Positions 42,719 to 52,544 of a stretch of DNA of 64,000 bases are shown one piece after another. Every line of letters begins with the position of its first letter. Position 1 is the stretch's first letter. Source of the stretch: Mariniphaga sp041687255 (GTDB lineage: Bacteria > Bacteroidota > Bacteroidia > Bacteroidales > Prolixibacteraceae); contig JAWLCL010000003.1 of NCBI GenBank assembly GCA_041687255.1, positions 62,001-126,000 on the forward strand. Reading direction: 5' to 3'. Below the pieces are notes generated by a model. It was not told the origin of the DNA. It ran no database searches and worked only from the letters and a program-made list of their open reading frames with translations. A program made the translations under genes and the position numbers.

Positions 42719-42946
42719 TTATCTTTTCTCATTTGGGTTTTCTCCGAAAAGGTCAATCGCGTCAAAAGAACCAGTATCTTTACTATCAGAATAAATGCCA
42801 TAATACCATTCAGCATCAGGGTAACATTTAATCCTGATCTTTCTCAATTTTTGAATATCGTTATAACCATCCTCATACCCCCGAACCACAATTTTTGTAT
42901 CCGGATGGACTTGCTGAAGGAATTTTATCAACTCAGATGCAGTCAT
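42719..42946 (-). CDS. Small conserved protein, function unknown
   Basis: The protein has 75 residues: MTASELIKFLQQVHPDTKIV, VRGYEDGYNDIQKLRKI, AEWYYGIY, then an acidic end. The regular charge pattern and good start suggest a real gene; similar short proteins of unknown role occur in Bacteroidota. It may belong to the TA neighbourhood, but no partner overlaps it. Confidence 0.6.
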   Translation of the reverse strand: MTASELIKFLQQVHPDTKIVVRGYEDGYNDIQKLRKIRIKCYPDAEWYYGIYSDSKDTGSFDAIDLFGENPNEKR

Positions 42947-43322
42947 TTTACACGTATTTATTTCCTGTTCATTAGTACAAAAATACTATTTGTCAGGAAT
43001 AAGACTAATCAGAATTAATACATAAATCCGGTGAACCTTGAGGGAGATAATCCTCCCACATTCGGAAGATTAAAGATAATTACAATTTTTAAATTCATTA
43101 CTGAAGTGCCGGATTTACCCCTGATTAGAGGGTTTTAAAAAAAATCAGCATTGGTAAGCATCGTTTTTGAAATTCTTGAGATAAATTGTGGATCGGCACC
43201 GCACAATGTTGTTAAGAATTATGCGTAAATATTAAAAATATCAGTATACTTGCCCATGAGATTATCAATTTTAATAGTGGATTAAAAACGAAATTTTGCA
43301 TTCTTAAATTGGAGGTTAAATT

Positions 43323-44039
43323 ATGAATACCAGCAGCATCCTCGATCTGTTACTTAAATCTGGCCAGGGATCGGGTCAGAAAAGCATTGGGCAATCTAAA
43401 AATGCAATTTCTCCATTAGGCGGCCTTGGAGACCTCCTTTCGGACAGTGGTTTGGGCAGCGTGCTATCTGGTTTTGGAGGAGGAGTTGCTACAGGTGGCG
43501 CACTTGGTTTATTACTTGGAAACAAAAAAGCCCGTAAGGTTGGTGGGAAAGTGGCAATGTATGGCGGCCTGGCAGCGCTTGGTGTAATTGCTTACAAAGC
43601 ATACAGCAACTGGCAGGCACAAAATTCACAAACTGGGTATAGCGAGCCACAAACCATTGATCGTTTGCCTGCACCTCAGGTTGAGGAACATAGCATGGCA
43701 ATTCTAAAAGCACTGGTTGCTGCCTCGAAGGCTGATGGTCATGTCGATGTAAAGGAGCGTCAACTGTTGGATCAGGAATTAGGCAAAATTTCAAACGATC
43801 TGGAATTACGACGCTGGTTCGAGTCTGAACTTAATAAACCGCTTGATCCTGAAGATGTTGCCAGAGTAGCAAAAACACCTGAAATGGCTGCTGAGATGTA
43901 TATCGCAAGTGTTTTGATAGTGGATGATGAAAATTTCATGGAGCGATCATATTTGGAAGAATTGGCAAGACAGCTAAAAATTGACCCGGCTCTTAAAGTT
44001 GAACTTGAAACACAGGTTCGCCAGGCACTGGATCGCTGA
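43323..44039 (+). CDS. DUF533 family (TerB-like) inner-membrane protein
   Basis: The protein has 238 residues. A Gly-rich N-terminal part with one membrane segment (GGKVAMYGGLAALGVIAYKAY, given as landmarks MYGGLAALGVIAYKA) is followed by a TerB-like helical domain (ILKALVAASKADGHVDVKER, ELEKEL-like EDVARVAKTPEMAAEMYIAS). DUF533 proteins such as YebE are envelope-stress genes of unknown chemistry. GGAGGT just before the ATG is an unusually strong Shine-Dalgarno for this genome. Confidence 0.85.
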   Translation: MNTSSILDLLLKSGQGSGQKSIGQSKNAISPLGGLGDLLSDSGLGSVLSGFGGGVATGGALGLLLGNKKARKVGGKVAMYGGLAALGVIAYKAYSNWQAQNSQTGYSEPQTIDRLPAPQVEEHSMAILKALVAASKADGHVDVKERQLLDQELGKISNDLELRRWFESELNKPLDPEDVARVAKTPEMAAEMYIASVLIVDDENFMERSYLEELARQLKIDPALKVELETQVRQALDR

Positions 44040-44099
44040 TGGTACAACTCAATTTTATTTTTCTTTCAAATCGTTCCTATTAATTCTGTTTTTAACCAC

Positions 44100-44490
44100 A
44101 TAAAAGCTTCCGTAATCTATCAGATTGTTCATCTCAGCTATCAGGTTCCGGACATTCTGAAAATGAAGCCTTCCGTCTTCGGTTATAAAGCTTCAAAAGT
44201 TACAATAGTGTAATTTTTGCTGTTTATTGAGTCCAAAATCGGCCTGACTCTGGTGCTTAATATACTCAATACGGATTTATTCGAGAATGGTTGTCCTTTC
44301 GTTTCTCTTCTTTCCTGCATAAATAAACAAGTTTGCGAATAAATCAGGAAAGGATAATTTTGTTCGAATAATTGTTTGTTTTCTTCTTTTTCAAGATTAA
44401 GGTAAATTTATTGGTCAAATTGTTCCGAAAACATATGAATAGCAGTAATTTTCCCTACCTGCCTGGCACCACTTATGACAAGAGGTTTTC
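44100..44490 (-). pseudogene. DUF4143-type AAA ATPase relic
   Basis: The minus strand reads LVISGARQVGKITAIHMFSE, with a Walker A motif, then FDQ, a TAA stop, IYLNLEKEENKQLFEQ and later frameshifted remains ending ELIGTIKEK-like. This is the N-terminal AAA_14 part of a DUF4143 ATPase. The 270 bases to its right (44491-44760) have no coding character. Confidence 0.65.
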
Positions 44491-44790
44491 ATGGTAGGGG
44501 TAAGTCTTATAATTATTTTCGAGTTTGTTCAAATCTCCTTGCTTCAACTTCAAAAGGAACAGTTTTAAAAGCAGTTTTAAAATTCCGAAACTTCAACATT
44601 TTAACTGTTAGAAAAAAAGGTAATGAAGAATTACCAACATATATCCGTCCACTAAATCGTCAAAACGGCTCATGGGTTCACCACCAACAAAGAACAACAT
44701 TAAAAATTCTGCATCTCAAAAAAAGTGTGGTTTTTGTTAGTAGTAATGAAATATAGTAAGGTGGGAATTAACCCCATTCTTTATATAAAA

Positions 44791-44964
44791 AAGGGAAAAT
44801 ACCCTTTTCAAGAATTGCAGCCTTATCAAGTTATTAATGTACTTGTGATTAATTGTAAAATATTGAAAAGTTGTTGAAGAAAAAAGGATAAGTTGCAACC
44901 TGTAATGACAAAGTTGCACTACAATTTTACACCAATGAATCAATAGTTTTGGAAGTTGCAACTA
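44791..44964 (+). repeat. Long repeat LR, copy B
   Basis: It matches copies A and C (landmarks AAGAATTGCAGCCTTATCAAG, shortened TTGCAGCCTTATCAAG; AAAGGATAAGTTGCAACCT; ACACCAATGAATCAATAG). It contains the AAGTTGCAACCT word of element E twice in variant form. Confidence 0.75.
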
Positions 44965-45062
44965 CAAAAAAAGAGGTCAGTTTTGACCTCTTCGTTTTAT
45001 CTGCTCCCCTGACAGCCGGAAGTTGCAACCTAAATTGGGAAAGATTGGTGTGAATTACCACC
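44965..45062 (+). repeat. Element E with GAGGTC hairpin
   Basis: AAAAAAAGAGGTCAGTTTTG and ACCTCTT hairpin, TCTGCTCCCCTGACAGCCGG, AAGTTGCAACCT, TTGGTGTGAATTACCACC. The hairpin is nearly identical to the tRNA-Asn terminator at 63661. Confidence 0.87.
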
Positions 45063-45180
45063 AATATCTCCTGAAAAGAATGAAGCCATTACGATTTCTG
45101 TTTATTCATTATGCTTCTGAAATCTCTTTAAAATTCGTTGTTTTTCAAATTCGTTGAAAAGATTTTATTCCTACGACCAA
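45063..45180 (-). pseudogene. Fic-associated 3' fragment
   Basis: AATATCTCCTGAAAAGAATG and CCATTACGAT...TTATTCATTA match the 3' flank of fic at 30338-30390. The rest is altered. It is the third place where E is followed by fic remains. Confidence 0.55.
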
Positions 45181-45185
45181 GCCCC

Positions 45186-48100
45186 TTATAATTTCAATTC
45201 CCCAATTTTGTCCAGATTTTTTTCCGCGATATAATCCGAAGCGGTTTTCCCGTTTACCTTTTTAAAGAGCTTATTAAAATGAGAATAACTGGTTATTCCA
45301 ACTGCTTCCATCGCTTCGTTAATTCGGTCGCACCCATTATCAAACATTTTGGTAGCGAAATTAATTTTAATGGCATTGATAAATTCAGTTGCAGAACAGC
45401 CAACCAGTGATTTTAATTTACGATGCATCTGCATCCTGCTAAATCCAACCTCTTTAGAGAAATCTTCTACTGAGAAATTTTCACTTCCAATGTTTTTTTC
45501 AACTACTGCAATTGCTTTCGATATAATTTTTTGGTCGAAAGGGGTATAATGTTTTTTCATTTCAAAACTTAACCCGGGATTTAAGAATGAATTTCTGAAA
45601 CTATTTCTGGAAACAATAATGTTATCTATTTTCTTCAGTACCGATTGAGTATTAAATGGCTTTATAATGTAATCCCAGGCACCAGCTTCGAGACCTTCTA
45701 TTTGTTGTTCCTCTGCAGTTTTTGCAGTTAGCATTAAAACTGGTATATGAGATGTTTCTTGATTTGCTTTGAGTTTTTTGCACATCTCAATACCATCCAT
45801 TTCCGGCATCATCACATCAGCTACGATAATATCGGGTAACTTGGCAGTCACTTTATTAAATCCTTCTACTCCATTGGCTGCTTCCAGTACATTGTATTTT
45901 TTTTGCAGACAATTTTTCAAATACGCCCTCAAATCGTGATCGTCTTCAACAATAAGAATGCTTTCACGTTCTTTGGAAATTACATTTTCTGAACCTTCTG
46001 TTTTTACATGAATATCATCTGCAAGGAAATTTTTGTCGTTTGAATTGTAGAATTCAAAATCTTCATAACTACCAGCTGAAACAGGAAACATAATAATGAA
46101 TTCGGCGCCACCATAAGCACTGTCAGCCACATTAAGTTCTCCTTTATGTGCTTTTATTAAACTATAACTTAAATGAAGACCGATGCCTGATGAAGACCTG
46201 TCGTTCCCATGAAAAAAGCGTTCAAAAACCTTTCCTTTTTGTTCATCAGGAATACCTTTCCCGCTGTCGCGAATAATAATATTGCCAATTTGTTTATTAT
46301 TATTCCAAACGGGCTTTACTTCAATTTCAACTATTCCATTAGCCGGTGTATATTTAAATGCATTAGAAAGAAGATTGTAAACCACCTTTTCAATTAAATC
46401 CTTGTCGAAGAAACAATTAAGTGCTTCAGGAGCAATTACATTAAAATTTATCTCTTCGTTTTTTGCCTGCCAAAGAAATGCTTTGGTTATTTGAGTTATA
46501 AAATCTGAAAGATCATTTTCTGAAATTTTAAGAATATTTTTATTTGCATTCAAGGTCCGGAAATCCAATAACTGACTGACAAGAAACATCATTCTTTTTG
46601 TATTTCTTGAAATTATTTTTAAGCAGAAATTGCGGTGATTAATGGATATATTATCACTTATCAAATCGTTTAGCGGCCCGTTAATCAGAGAAAGTGGTGT
46701 TTTAAATTCATGTGCAACATCAGTGAAAAACATCAGTTTAAGTTCATTGATTTCCTTATCCTTATTGTACTGGATGTTTTTCAGCTCTATTTGATGTCTG
46801 AGTTTCTGGCGGTTGTTAAGAAAGAATATGAATCCTAAAATTACACCCGATGCTAATAAAAAATAAACAAAATAGGCCCATGCCGAAAACCAGGGAGCCG
46901 GTAATATTTTTATTAAAAATTTTTTAGGAGCATCGTTCCAGATTCCATCGTTATTATCAGCATCTATCCAAAAAATATATTTTCCTGGTTTAAGATTGGA
47001 ATAGGTTGCAAACCGGTGATTCCCGGTTTTATATATCCATCCCGAATCATATCCGTCTAATTTATAGCGAAAATGATTCTCAGATGTATTGGCATAATTG
47101 GCTCCTGTAAATTCAAAAAGAAAATTATTTTGTTTATAATTTAACGTAATTTCTTCCGTAAGGTTAATTGATTGATCCAGCACTACACTCCCAAAATATT
47201 TTCGCCCCGGAGAAATACTGATGTTGTGTATTTTAAAGTCTGAAATTGAAACAGCCGATTTATATGGACTATCTTTTATCTTCATTGGATTTAAAAAATT
47301 TATTCCATGAATGCTGCCAAAATAAAGCGTACCATCCTTGCTTTTTGCTACAGCCTCAGTAAATGTACTGGATTCCAACCCATCATTGTAAGAATACCTC
47401 CGCATATGGCTCCTTGCAACATCATAATGAATAAGCCCTTGTGAATTCGTAAGCCAAAGGTTGTCCCTGTCATCTTCCAGGATTCCCATTATTTTTCTGT
47501 CGACAATACCTTCAACATTGACCTGAATTATTTTGTTTGAATTTTTTGGCTTTTGCAGAAGTCCGGCATCCGTTCCAATCCAGAGTGTTCCGTCTTTTCC
47601 CATGTAAAAACACCAGATAGAATTGTTTGGGATATGATAATTATTTTGCATCGATTCGTTGTATACCTCCAATGAAAGAAAACCGCCATCTTTGGTCAGA
47701 TTTAATTTATAGAGTCCGTCAGAAATGGTACCAATCCATACACAGTCTGCATTTTTATCGTACAATAAACTAAAAATCCTTTTTCCCCTGAGAATTTCTG
47801 CTTGCGGATGCAAGTACTGAATCCAGTCAGTAATATTCCCTTTCCTTACGATAAGTCCGGAAAATGAACCAAAATAGATATTACCCTTTTCATCTTCACA
47901 AATAGAGGTAACTTCTGCGGGATAAACAGGGTCGTGTCGAGTTTCCAGTTTTTCCTTTTCAAAGGATAAACCATCGTTACGCTTCAGGAATATACCTACA
48001 CTTGAGCCGGCATAAATTGTTCCGTTGATTTCTTTCAGGCAATAAGGGTCAAAATTGTTATTAGTATTAAATTTTTCGTTTGCTTTAGTTTTTAAGGAAT

Positions 48101-49223
48101 ATCGAAAAAATCCTCTGTCTTGTATTCCATAATAAAGAAAATTATTATCCACCAATAGTGTTCGAATATGAGGTTTAACAGGAACATTGCTAAATCCTTC
48201 AAAAGGAATTCTTTTAAAATCTTTTTGAGAGAGATTGGTGAAGCAAAGTCCCTGCCGGTTGCCGATCCATAAAATATTGAAATTGTCGCAATACAGACTT
48301 AGAATAGAATTGCTTAATAGCCCTCTTTCCTCTTTCGTATTGTGTTTAATGTGCTGAAGAATTGAATAGTTTTGAGGATGAATGCCAAACAAACCATTAT
48401 TCAATGTTCCAACCCATATAGTACCATCTTTGGATTCACATATTTCCCTGATATCTGCTATTGGTAAAGAATTGATTTCCTTTATTGCATATACATCTTC
48501 TGGCTTTCTGATAATACTTAATTTCCCATTCAGAATGCTCCATATATTGCCATGTCTGTCAGTAATTAACTGAGGGCAATAAATATTTTCAGTGCCCGGG
48601 ATTTGCTTACAAGTGTTATCTTTTAAAGTCCAGATTCCCTCATTTGTTGAAAACCAAACCTGATCACCATTTGAGACTGTAATGCCCATTACATTTAATC
48701 CCGTAATTGGTAGCTGAAGCAATTCAACAGCAAACAATTCATTTTCAATTAATTTTAAAACGCCATTCGAGGTTGCAAAAAAGATTTCACCTTTGCTGTT
48801 TTCCGCAATGTCCTTTATCTGACTATAACCCTCGGGAGTTTTTACCCGAATGAACTTTTCCTTTTCCAGTGAATAATAGTTTATCCCGCTTCCATCGGTT
48901 CCGATCCATATTCTTTTTTTTGAATCTTCAAAAAGGCATAATATCCGGTTACTGGAAAGGCTTTCAATATCATTGGTTTTATGAGAGAAATTTAGAACAT
49001 TGAATCCATCGTACCGGTTAAGGCCATCATAAGTCCCAATCCACATGAACCCAAAGCTATCCTGAAGAATACAACTTACATCGTGCTGGGTTAGTCCTTC
49101 ATTTACAGTTAAGGACTTGAAAAACAATTCTTCTCCTGAGGTGTAAAAACCTGGAAGGGAAATTAATAGGATCAGTAATATCTTTTCGAGCATTAACAAA
49201 TATTTATACCGTATTTTATCCAT
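45186..49223 (-). CDS. Hybrid two-component system (HTCS) sensor-regulator
   Basis: The protein has 1345 residues. A signal or anchor (LLILLISLPGFYTS) precedes a periplasmic sensor of Reg_prop propeller repeats (about 30-700; many WIGTxxGL motifs) and a Y_Y_Y domain (about 700-775). A membrane helix lies near 785-805. HisKA has its His in DVAHEFKTPL near residue 838, followed by the ATPase domain (SSGIGLHLSYSLI). The receiver domain starts near 1088 with Asp about 1136 (ADVMMPEMDG), and an AraC helix-turn-helix ends the protein. HTCS proteins sense an oligosaccharide and switch on the adjacent locus. It is divergent from the GH110/SusCD operon, which is its probable target. Confidence 0.95.
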   Translation of the reverse strand: MDKIRYKYLLMLEKILLILLISLPGFYTSGEELFFKSLTVNEGLTQHDVSCILQDSFGFMWIGTYDGLNRYDGFNVLNFSHKTNDIESLSSNRILCLFEDSKKRIWIGTDGSGINYYSLEKEKFIRVKTPEGYSQIKDIAENSKGEIFFATSNGVLKLIENELFAVELLQLPITGLNVMGITVSNGDQVWFSTNEGIWTLKDNTCKQIPGTENIYCPQLITDRHGNIWSILNGKLSIIRKPEDVYAIKEINSLPIADIREICESKDGTIWVGTLNNGLFGIHPQNYSILQHIKHNTKEERGLLSNSILSLYCDNFNILWIGNRQGLCFTNLSQKDFKRIPFEGFSNVPVKPHIRTLLVDNNFLYYGIQDRGFFRYSLKTKANEKFNTNNNFDPYCLKEINGTIYAGSSVGIFLKRNDGLSFEKEKLETRHDPVYPAEVTSICEDEKGNIYFGSFSGLIVRKGNITDWIQYLHPQAEILRGKRIFSLLYDKNADCVWIGTISDGLYKLNLTKDGGFLSLEVYNESMQNNYHIPNNSIWCFYMGKDGTLWIGTDAGLLQKPKNSNKIIQVNVEGIVDRKIMGILEDDRDNLWLTNSQGLIHYDVARSHMRRYSYNDGLESSTFTEAVAKSKDGTLYFGSIHGINFLNPMKIKDSPYKSAVSISDFKIHNISISPGRKYFGSVVLDQSINLTEEITLNYKQNNFLFEFTGANYANTSENHFRYKLDGYDSGWIYKTGNHRFATYSNLKPGKYIFWIDADNNDGIWNDAPKKFLIKILPAPWFSAWAYFVYFLLASGVILGFIFFLNNRQKLRHQIELKNIQYNKDKEINELKLMFFTDVAHEFKTPLSLINGPLNDLISDNISINHRNFCLKIISRNTKRMMFLVSQLLDFRTLNANKNILKISENDLSDFITQITKAFLWQAKNEEINFNVIAPEALNCFFDKDLIEKVVYNLLSNAFKYTPANGIVEIEVKPVWNNNKQIGNIIIRDSGKGIPDEQKGKVFERFFHGNDRSSSGIGLHLSYSLIKAHKGELNVADSAYGGAEFIIMFPVSAGSYEDFEFYNSNDKNFLADDIHVKTEGSENVISKERESILIVEDDHDLRAYLKNCLQKKYNVLEAANGVEGFNKVTAKLPDIIVADVMMPEMDGIEMCKKLKANQETSHIPVLMLTAKTAEEQQIEGLEAGAWDYIIKPFNTQSVLKKIDNIIVSRNSFRNSFLNPGLSFEMKKHYTPFDQKIISKAIAVVEKNIGSENFSVEDFSKEVGFSRMQMHRKLKSLVGCSATEFINAIKINFATKMFDNGCDRINEAMEAVGITSYSHFNKLFKKVNGKTASDYIAEKNLDKIGELKL

Positions 49224-49492
49224 AATAAGGGTTGCTAAGTTAGTATTCTCACTGCAGTTATTTGCAAATAAATCAAAAATGTTACAATAGAGCAGAATAT
49301 TGATACAAATGAATGATAGTCGTGTAGTTTGTTGATTATTAAGTTGTTATGTTAATGCTTTTTGTGAATGATTGGGAAGTTACGTCCACACTCAATCATG
49401 TTACAATTGAATAAAAGTGTTCTAGTTCCAATAGCATTATTTTGCAGATGTGTATCGTTTTCTATAAATCGATTTAGTTAATAGAACCAGTT
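49224..49492. promoter_or_regulatory. Divergent intergenic region between HTCS and the PUL
   Basis: These 269 bases separate the two start codons and must hold both promoters and the HTCS binding site. TTATTTTG at 49437-49444 is close to the -7 consensus for the plus direction. No perfect direct repeat was recognised. Confidence 0.4.
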
Positions 49493-51376
49493 ATGAATAA
49501 ACCAACCATCATTTTGTCTTTGCTTCTTTTTGTTCTGAATAATGGCTGTGATAATACAGTTTCAAAAAAGAGTTTAAATCTTGAAGAATTTGAAATTGAA
49601 AAAACCAATGATGCCACGCCAGTTTTAGTTGAAGCAATCAAAAAATGTAAAGAAGAAGGAATTAAGAAAATTGATTTTCCCAAAGGGACATACCATTTTT
49701 ATCCAACTTTTGCACCAGACCGGTATTGTGCCATTACAAATAATGACAACGGGTTGAAAAGAACTGCATTTCCTATAATTGGTTTTGATGAGCTTGAAAT
49801 TGATGGAAATGGTTCGGAGTTCATTTTTCATGGTAAAATGATACCTTTTATTATTGAGGAAAGTAAAAATATTAAGATAAAAAACCTTAGTATCAATTGG
49901 GAGGTACCTTTTTATCTGCAAGGCAAAGTTGTTGACAATAATCAGTCAGATAAAACTTTTGACATTGAAGTGCAAACACCATATAAAGTAAGCGATGGTC
50001 ATTTGTACCTTTCATTAGAAAGAGAAGATTCCCCTTATGAAAGAAAATATGGATTTGCTTTTGCCAAAGGAGAAAAATACGACCAGATAGTTGGGCAAAA
50101 TATTATTTGGGATCCGGAAACGATGGCTCCTTTATACGACCACGTGAAGTATAGTGGATTTGACGTTTTCCATTTTCCTGCAGAAGAATTGTCACCAGGA
50201 GTTGTACGTTTAACAACTCGTTACCCTGAAGTACCACCCATTGGAACCATTTTCGTTTCAAAAGGTGAATATTTGTATAATCGTCAAAATCCGGCATTTC
50301 GTCTATTTAAAAGTGAAAATCTATATTTTGAAAACATAAATGTTCATCATGCCGGGGCTATGGGAATGATTGCAGAACGTTGCATTGACATTACTCTGGA
50401 TGGATTCAATGTGGTTTTAAAAGACACAGATAATCGTGTGGTAACAACCACTGCTGATGCCACGCATTTTTGTAATTGTAAAGGGTTAATTACCATAAAA
50501 AACTGCACTTTTGAAAATATGTTGGATGATGCCACAAACATTCATGGTACTTATGTGAGAGTAAATAAAATATTGGATGATTACCGCGTGGCAGTGGAAA
50601 CTTATCATCCCCATCAAAACGGTTATATTTTTGGAGAAGCAGGAGATAGTGTCAGCATTATAAATAATTCATTGATGTCGACTACTGATAACCTTATGCT
50701 GACTAATGTTGAAAGAATAAACGAGAAGATCTCCATCCTAACTTTTAATGAATCAGTCAAGGGAAAAGTAGAAAAATATTACGGTATCGAAAATATTTCC
50801 TGGTATCCCACTGCCTTACTCGAAAACAATATTGTCAGAAACAACCGGGCACGGAGCTTTCTTATTTCTGTTCCTCGCAAAATCATAGTCCGGAATAATT
50901 ACTTTTCTTCGCAAATGGCAAGTCTGCTCATCCCGGGAGATTTGGGATTATGGAATGAGTCAGGTCCATGTGACAGCTTGATTATTGAAAATAATACGTT
51001 TGAAAATTGTGTATACGGTGGTAACGGAGCACAATCCGTTATTCAGATAACGCCGGAATATGATTCTCCTGATTTCATACATGGAAAATACAGTAGGAAC
51101 ATAATAATTCGGAATAACACCATTAATACCTTTGATGCATCAATTTTATGGGCAATTTCCGTTGATGGATTAACATTCGAAGAGAACCAGATAACTCAAA
51201 CCCAAACCTATCAGCCACTATTCCCTGATGTTCCAAATCTCAGGATTGAGAACTGTAATCAAACAATAATAAAAGGAAATACCTACCATTCGCTTAATGG
51301 AAATGATGGATCAATTAAAATTGATACAAAATCAACTAATATACAAATTAAGGAAAATATAGGTTTAACTAATTAA
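49493..51376 (+). CDS. GH110-like alpha-1,3-galactosidase, lipoprotein
   Basis: The protein has 627 residues. A lipobox (LLLFVLNNGC) anchors it to a membrane. The parallel beta-helix with DGNGSEFIFHGKMIPFIIEE, LYNRQNPAFRLFKSENLYFE and the Asp-rich stretch TTTADATHFCNCKGLITIKN followed by FENMLDDATNIHGTYVRV is typical of GH110, whose members split alpha-1,3-linked galactose from blood-group-B or linear B-like chains and from algal or animal galactans. The acidic residues of the DATH and DDATN motifs are good candidates for catalysis. It is first in the operon after the HTCS. Confidence 0.82.
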   Translation: MNKPTIILSLLLFVLNNGCDNTVSKKSLNLEEFEIEKTNDATPVLVEAIKKCKEEGIKKIDFPKGTYHFYPTFAPDRYCAITNNDNGLKRTAFPIIGFDELEIDGNGSEFIFHGKMIPFIIEESKNIKIKNLSINWEVPFYLQGKVVDNNQSDKTFDIEVQTPYKVSDGHLYLSLEREDSPYERKYGFAFAKGEKYDQIVGQNIIWDPETMAPLYDHVKYSGFDVFHFPAEELSPGVVRLTTRYPEVPPIGTIFVSKGEYLYNRQNPAFRLFKSENLYFENINVHHAGAMGMIAERCIDITLDGFNVVLKDTDNRVVTTTADATHFCNCKGLITIKNCTFENMLDDATNIHGTYVRVNKILDDYRVAVETYHPHQNGYIFGEAGDSVSIINNSLMSTTDNLMLTNVERINEKISILTFNESVKGKVEKYYGIENISWYPTALLENNIVRNNRARSFLISVPRKIIVRNNYFSSQMASLLIPGDLGLWNESGPCDSLIIENNTFENCVYGGNGAQSVIQITPEYDSPDFIHGKYSRNIIIRNNTINTFDASILWAISVDGLTFEENQITQTQTYQPLFPDVPNLRIENCNQTIIKGNTYHSLNGNDGSIKIDTKSTNIQIKENIGLTN

Positions 51377-51386
51377 ATTTAAAGTT

Positions 51387-52544
51387 ATGGGAAACAAGTC
51401 GTTTTTACAGCAGATTACTTCTCTGAAGTACTTGCTCTTTCTCGCATTCGTACCTCTGTTTTTATTAAATTCCTGTGAAAAGGAGTATGGTAAAGAACAG
51501 GAGGAAACTAAAGAACTAATGGCAACTGTTTCAGCAGATAAAGCTGTTGCAGGGGGAGATACTTTAACCTTTATTGACCTGTCTCTGGGAGTTGTAAACC
51601 GAACCTGGATATTCCCTGGAGGAGAGCCTGCTACATCTGCTAAGCCTGAAGTTGGTGTAGTGTTTGGAGAAGAAGGGAATATTGCTCCCACCTTACTGAT
51701 TGAGTATTTTGATGGAAGTAAAGATTCCATGAGTTTTCCCATCACTGTTTTTCCTGTTTTAATTGCTGATTTTACCCCATCGGCAACCCGAATCAAAGTT
51801 GGAGAAACTGTTACATTCACTGATGCTTCAATTGGAGGAGCCACTGCCTGGAATTGGGAATTTGAAGGTGGTACACCTGCTACTTCAACAGAACAAAATC
51901 CAACAGTGCAGTTCGATGTAAACAAGCCTGTAAGTATTAAATTAACAATCACAAGAGCAGCAGATGGCAGCACTGCTACTGTTGAAAAGGAAGCTTTGGT
52001 TCAGGTTGGCCCTCCGGAGTTGCTTCTAAATGGTGATTTTGAATCAGGAGTAATTACTGGTTGGCAAACATGGAATGGAGCAGGTTTTTCTTATGCTGTA
52101 GAAGCAGGCGGGGCAAAAGGAACAGCTTATACGTCTTACTTTACTTTTTTAGGTTCCTGGAGTTTTGCACAATTGATTTCCCGCGATAAAGATCCTGGCA
52201 TTACAGTAGCTCTGGAAAATGGAAGGGATTACACCTTAAGTATGTATATGAAAGCTGCTAAAGCAGGTGTTGCAAGTTTGAATACTTTTCGTTTAGTTAA
52301 CCTTCTTCCGGAGTGGAGTAGTTCATTGGGTGGCAGAGAACCTGAAGGTTATTCTGAGTATTATCCTATATCAGGAACCAGCCTTCCTGTGACGCTGACT
52401 ACCGATTGGCAACATGTTTCTGTTGTAGTTAGTATTCCTGATGATGGAAATTCAAGATCCAATGCTTTCCCTGATATAATATTCGGAAGTGAATCTGATG
52501 TGAAAATCTCAATTGACGAGATATCATTAAAAATTGTGGAATAG
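51387..52544 (+). CDS. PKD-domain lipoprotein, probable surface glycan-binding protein
   Basis: The protein has 385 residues. The lipobox is PLFLLNSC (Cys at about 30), followed by acidic EKEYGKEQEETKE, as in surface lipoproteins. Two PKD-like domains (about 45-115 and 125-205: TLTFIDLSLGVVNRTWIFPGG, TVTFTDASIGGATAWNWEFEG, shortened landmarks TWIFPGG and WNWEFEG) lead to a C-terminal carbohydrate-binding-like beta-sandwich (GPPELLLNGDFESGVITGW). It likely holds glycan at the cell surface for the SusCD pair downstream. It sits before susC, whereas such proteins usually follow susD. Confidence 0.75.
   Translation: MGNKSFLQQITSLKYLLFLAFVPLFLLNSCEKEYGKEQEETKELMATVSADKAVAGGDTLTFIDLSLGVVNRTWIFPGGEPATSAKPEVGVVFGEEGNIAPTLLIEYFDGSKDSMSFPITVFPVLIADFTPSATRIKVGETVTFTDASIGGATAWNWEFEGGTPATSTEQNPTVQFDVNKPVSIKLTITRAADGSTATVEKEALVQVGPPELLLNGDFESGVITGWQTWNGAGFSYAVEAGGAKGTAYTSYFTFLGSWSFAQLISRDKDPGITVALENGRDYTLSMYMKAAKAGVASLNTFRLVNLLPEWSSSLGGREPEGYSEYYPISGTSLPVTLTTDWQHVSVVVSIPDDGNSRSNAFPDIIFGSESDVKISIDEISLKIVE

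Noticed and set aside
42683..43018. 111-codon plus-strand ORF opposite the 75-residue gene
   Set aside because: Phe/Ile-rich reading of the opposite strand; the minus-strand protein has a regular charge pattern and a better start.
44475..44756. 93-codon plus-strand ORF
   Set aside because: It has no ribosome site and overlaps the ATPase relic; the composition looks non-coding.
23007..45062. E elements as integron attC sites with TA cassettes
   Set aside because: No integron integrase is in the window, the R-box pairs of attC are not present, and E also stands next to non-cassette genes. The likeness is only in the gene-plus-repeat layout.
565..45062. E copies as a CRISPR array
   Set aside because: Spacing is irregular (0.7 to several kb), there are no cas genes, and the repeats lie between genes rather than in a tandem array.
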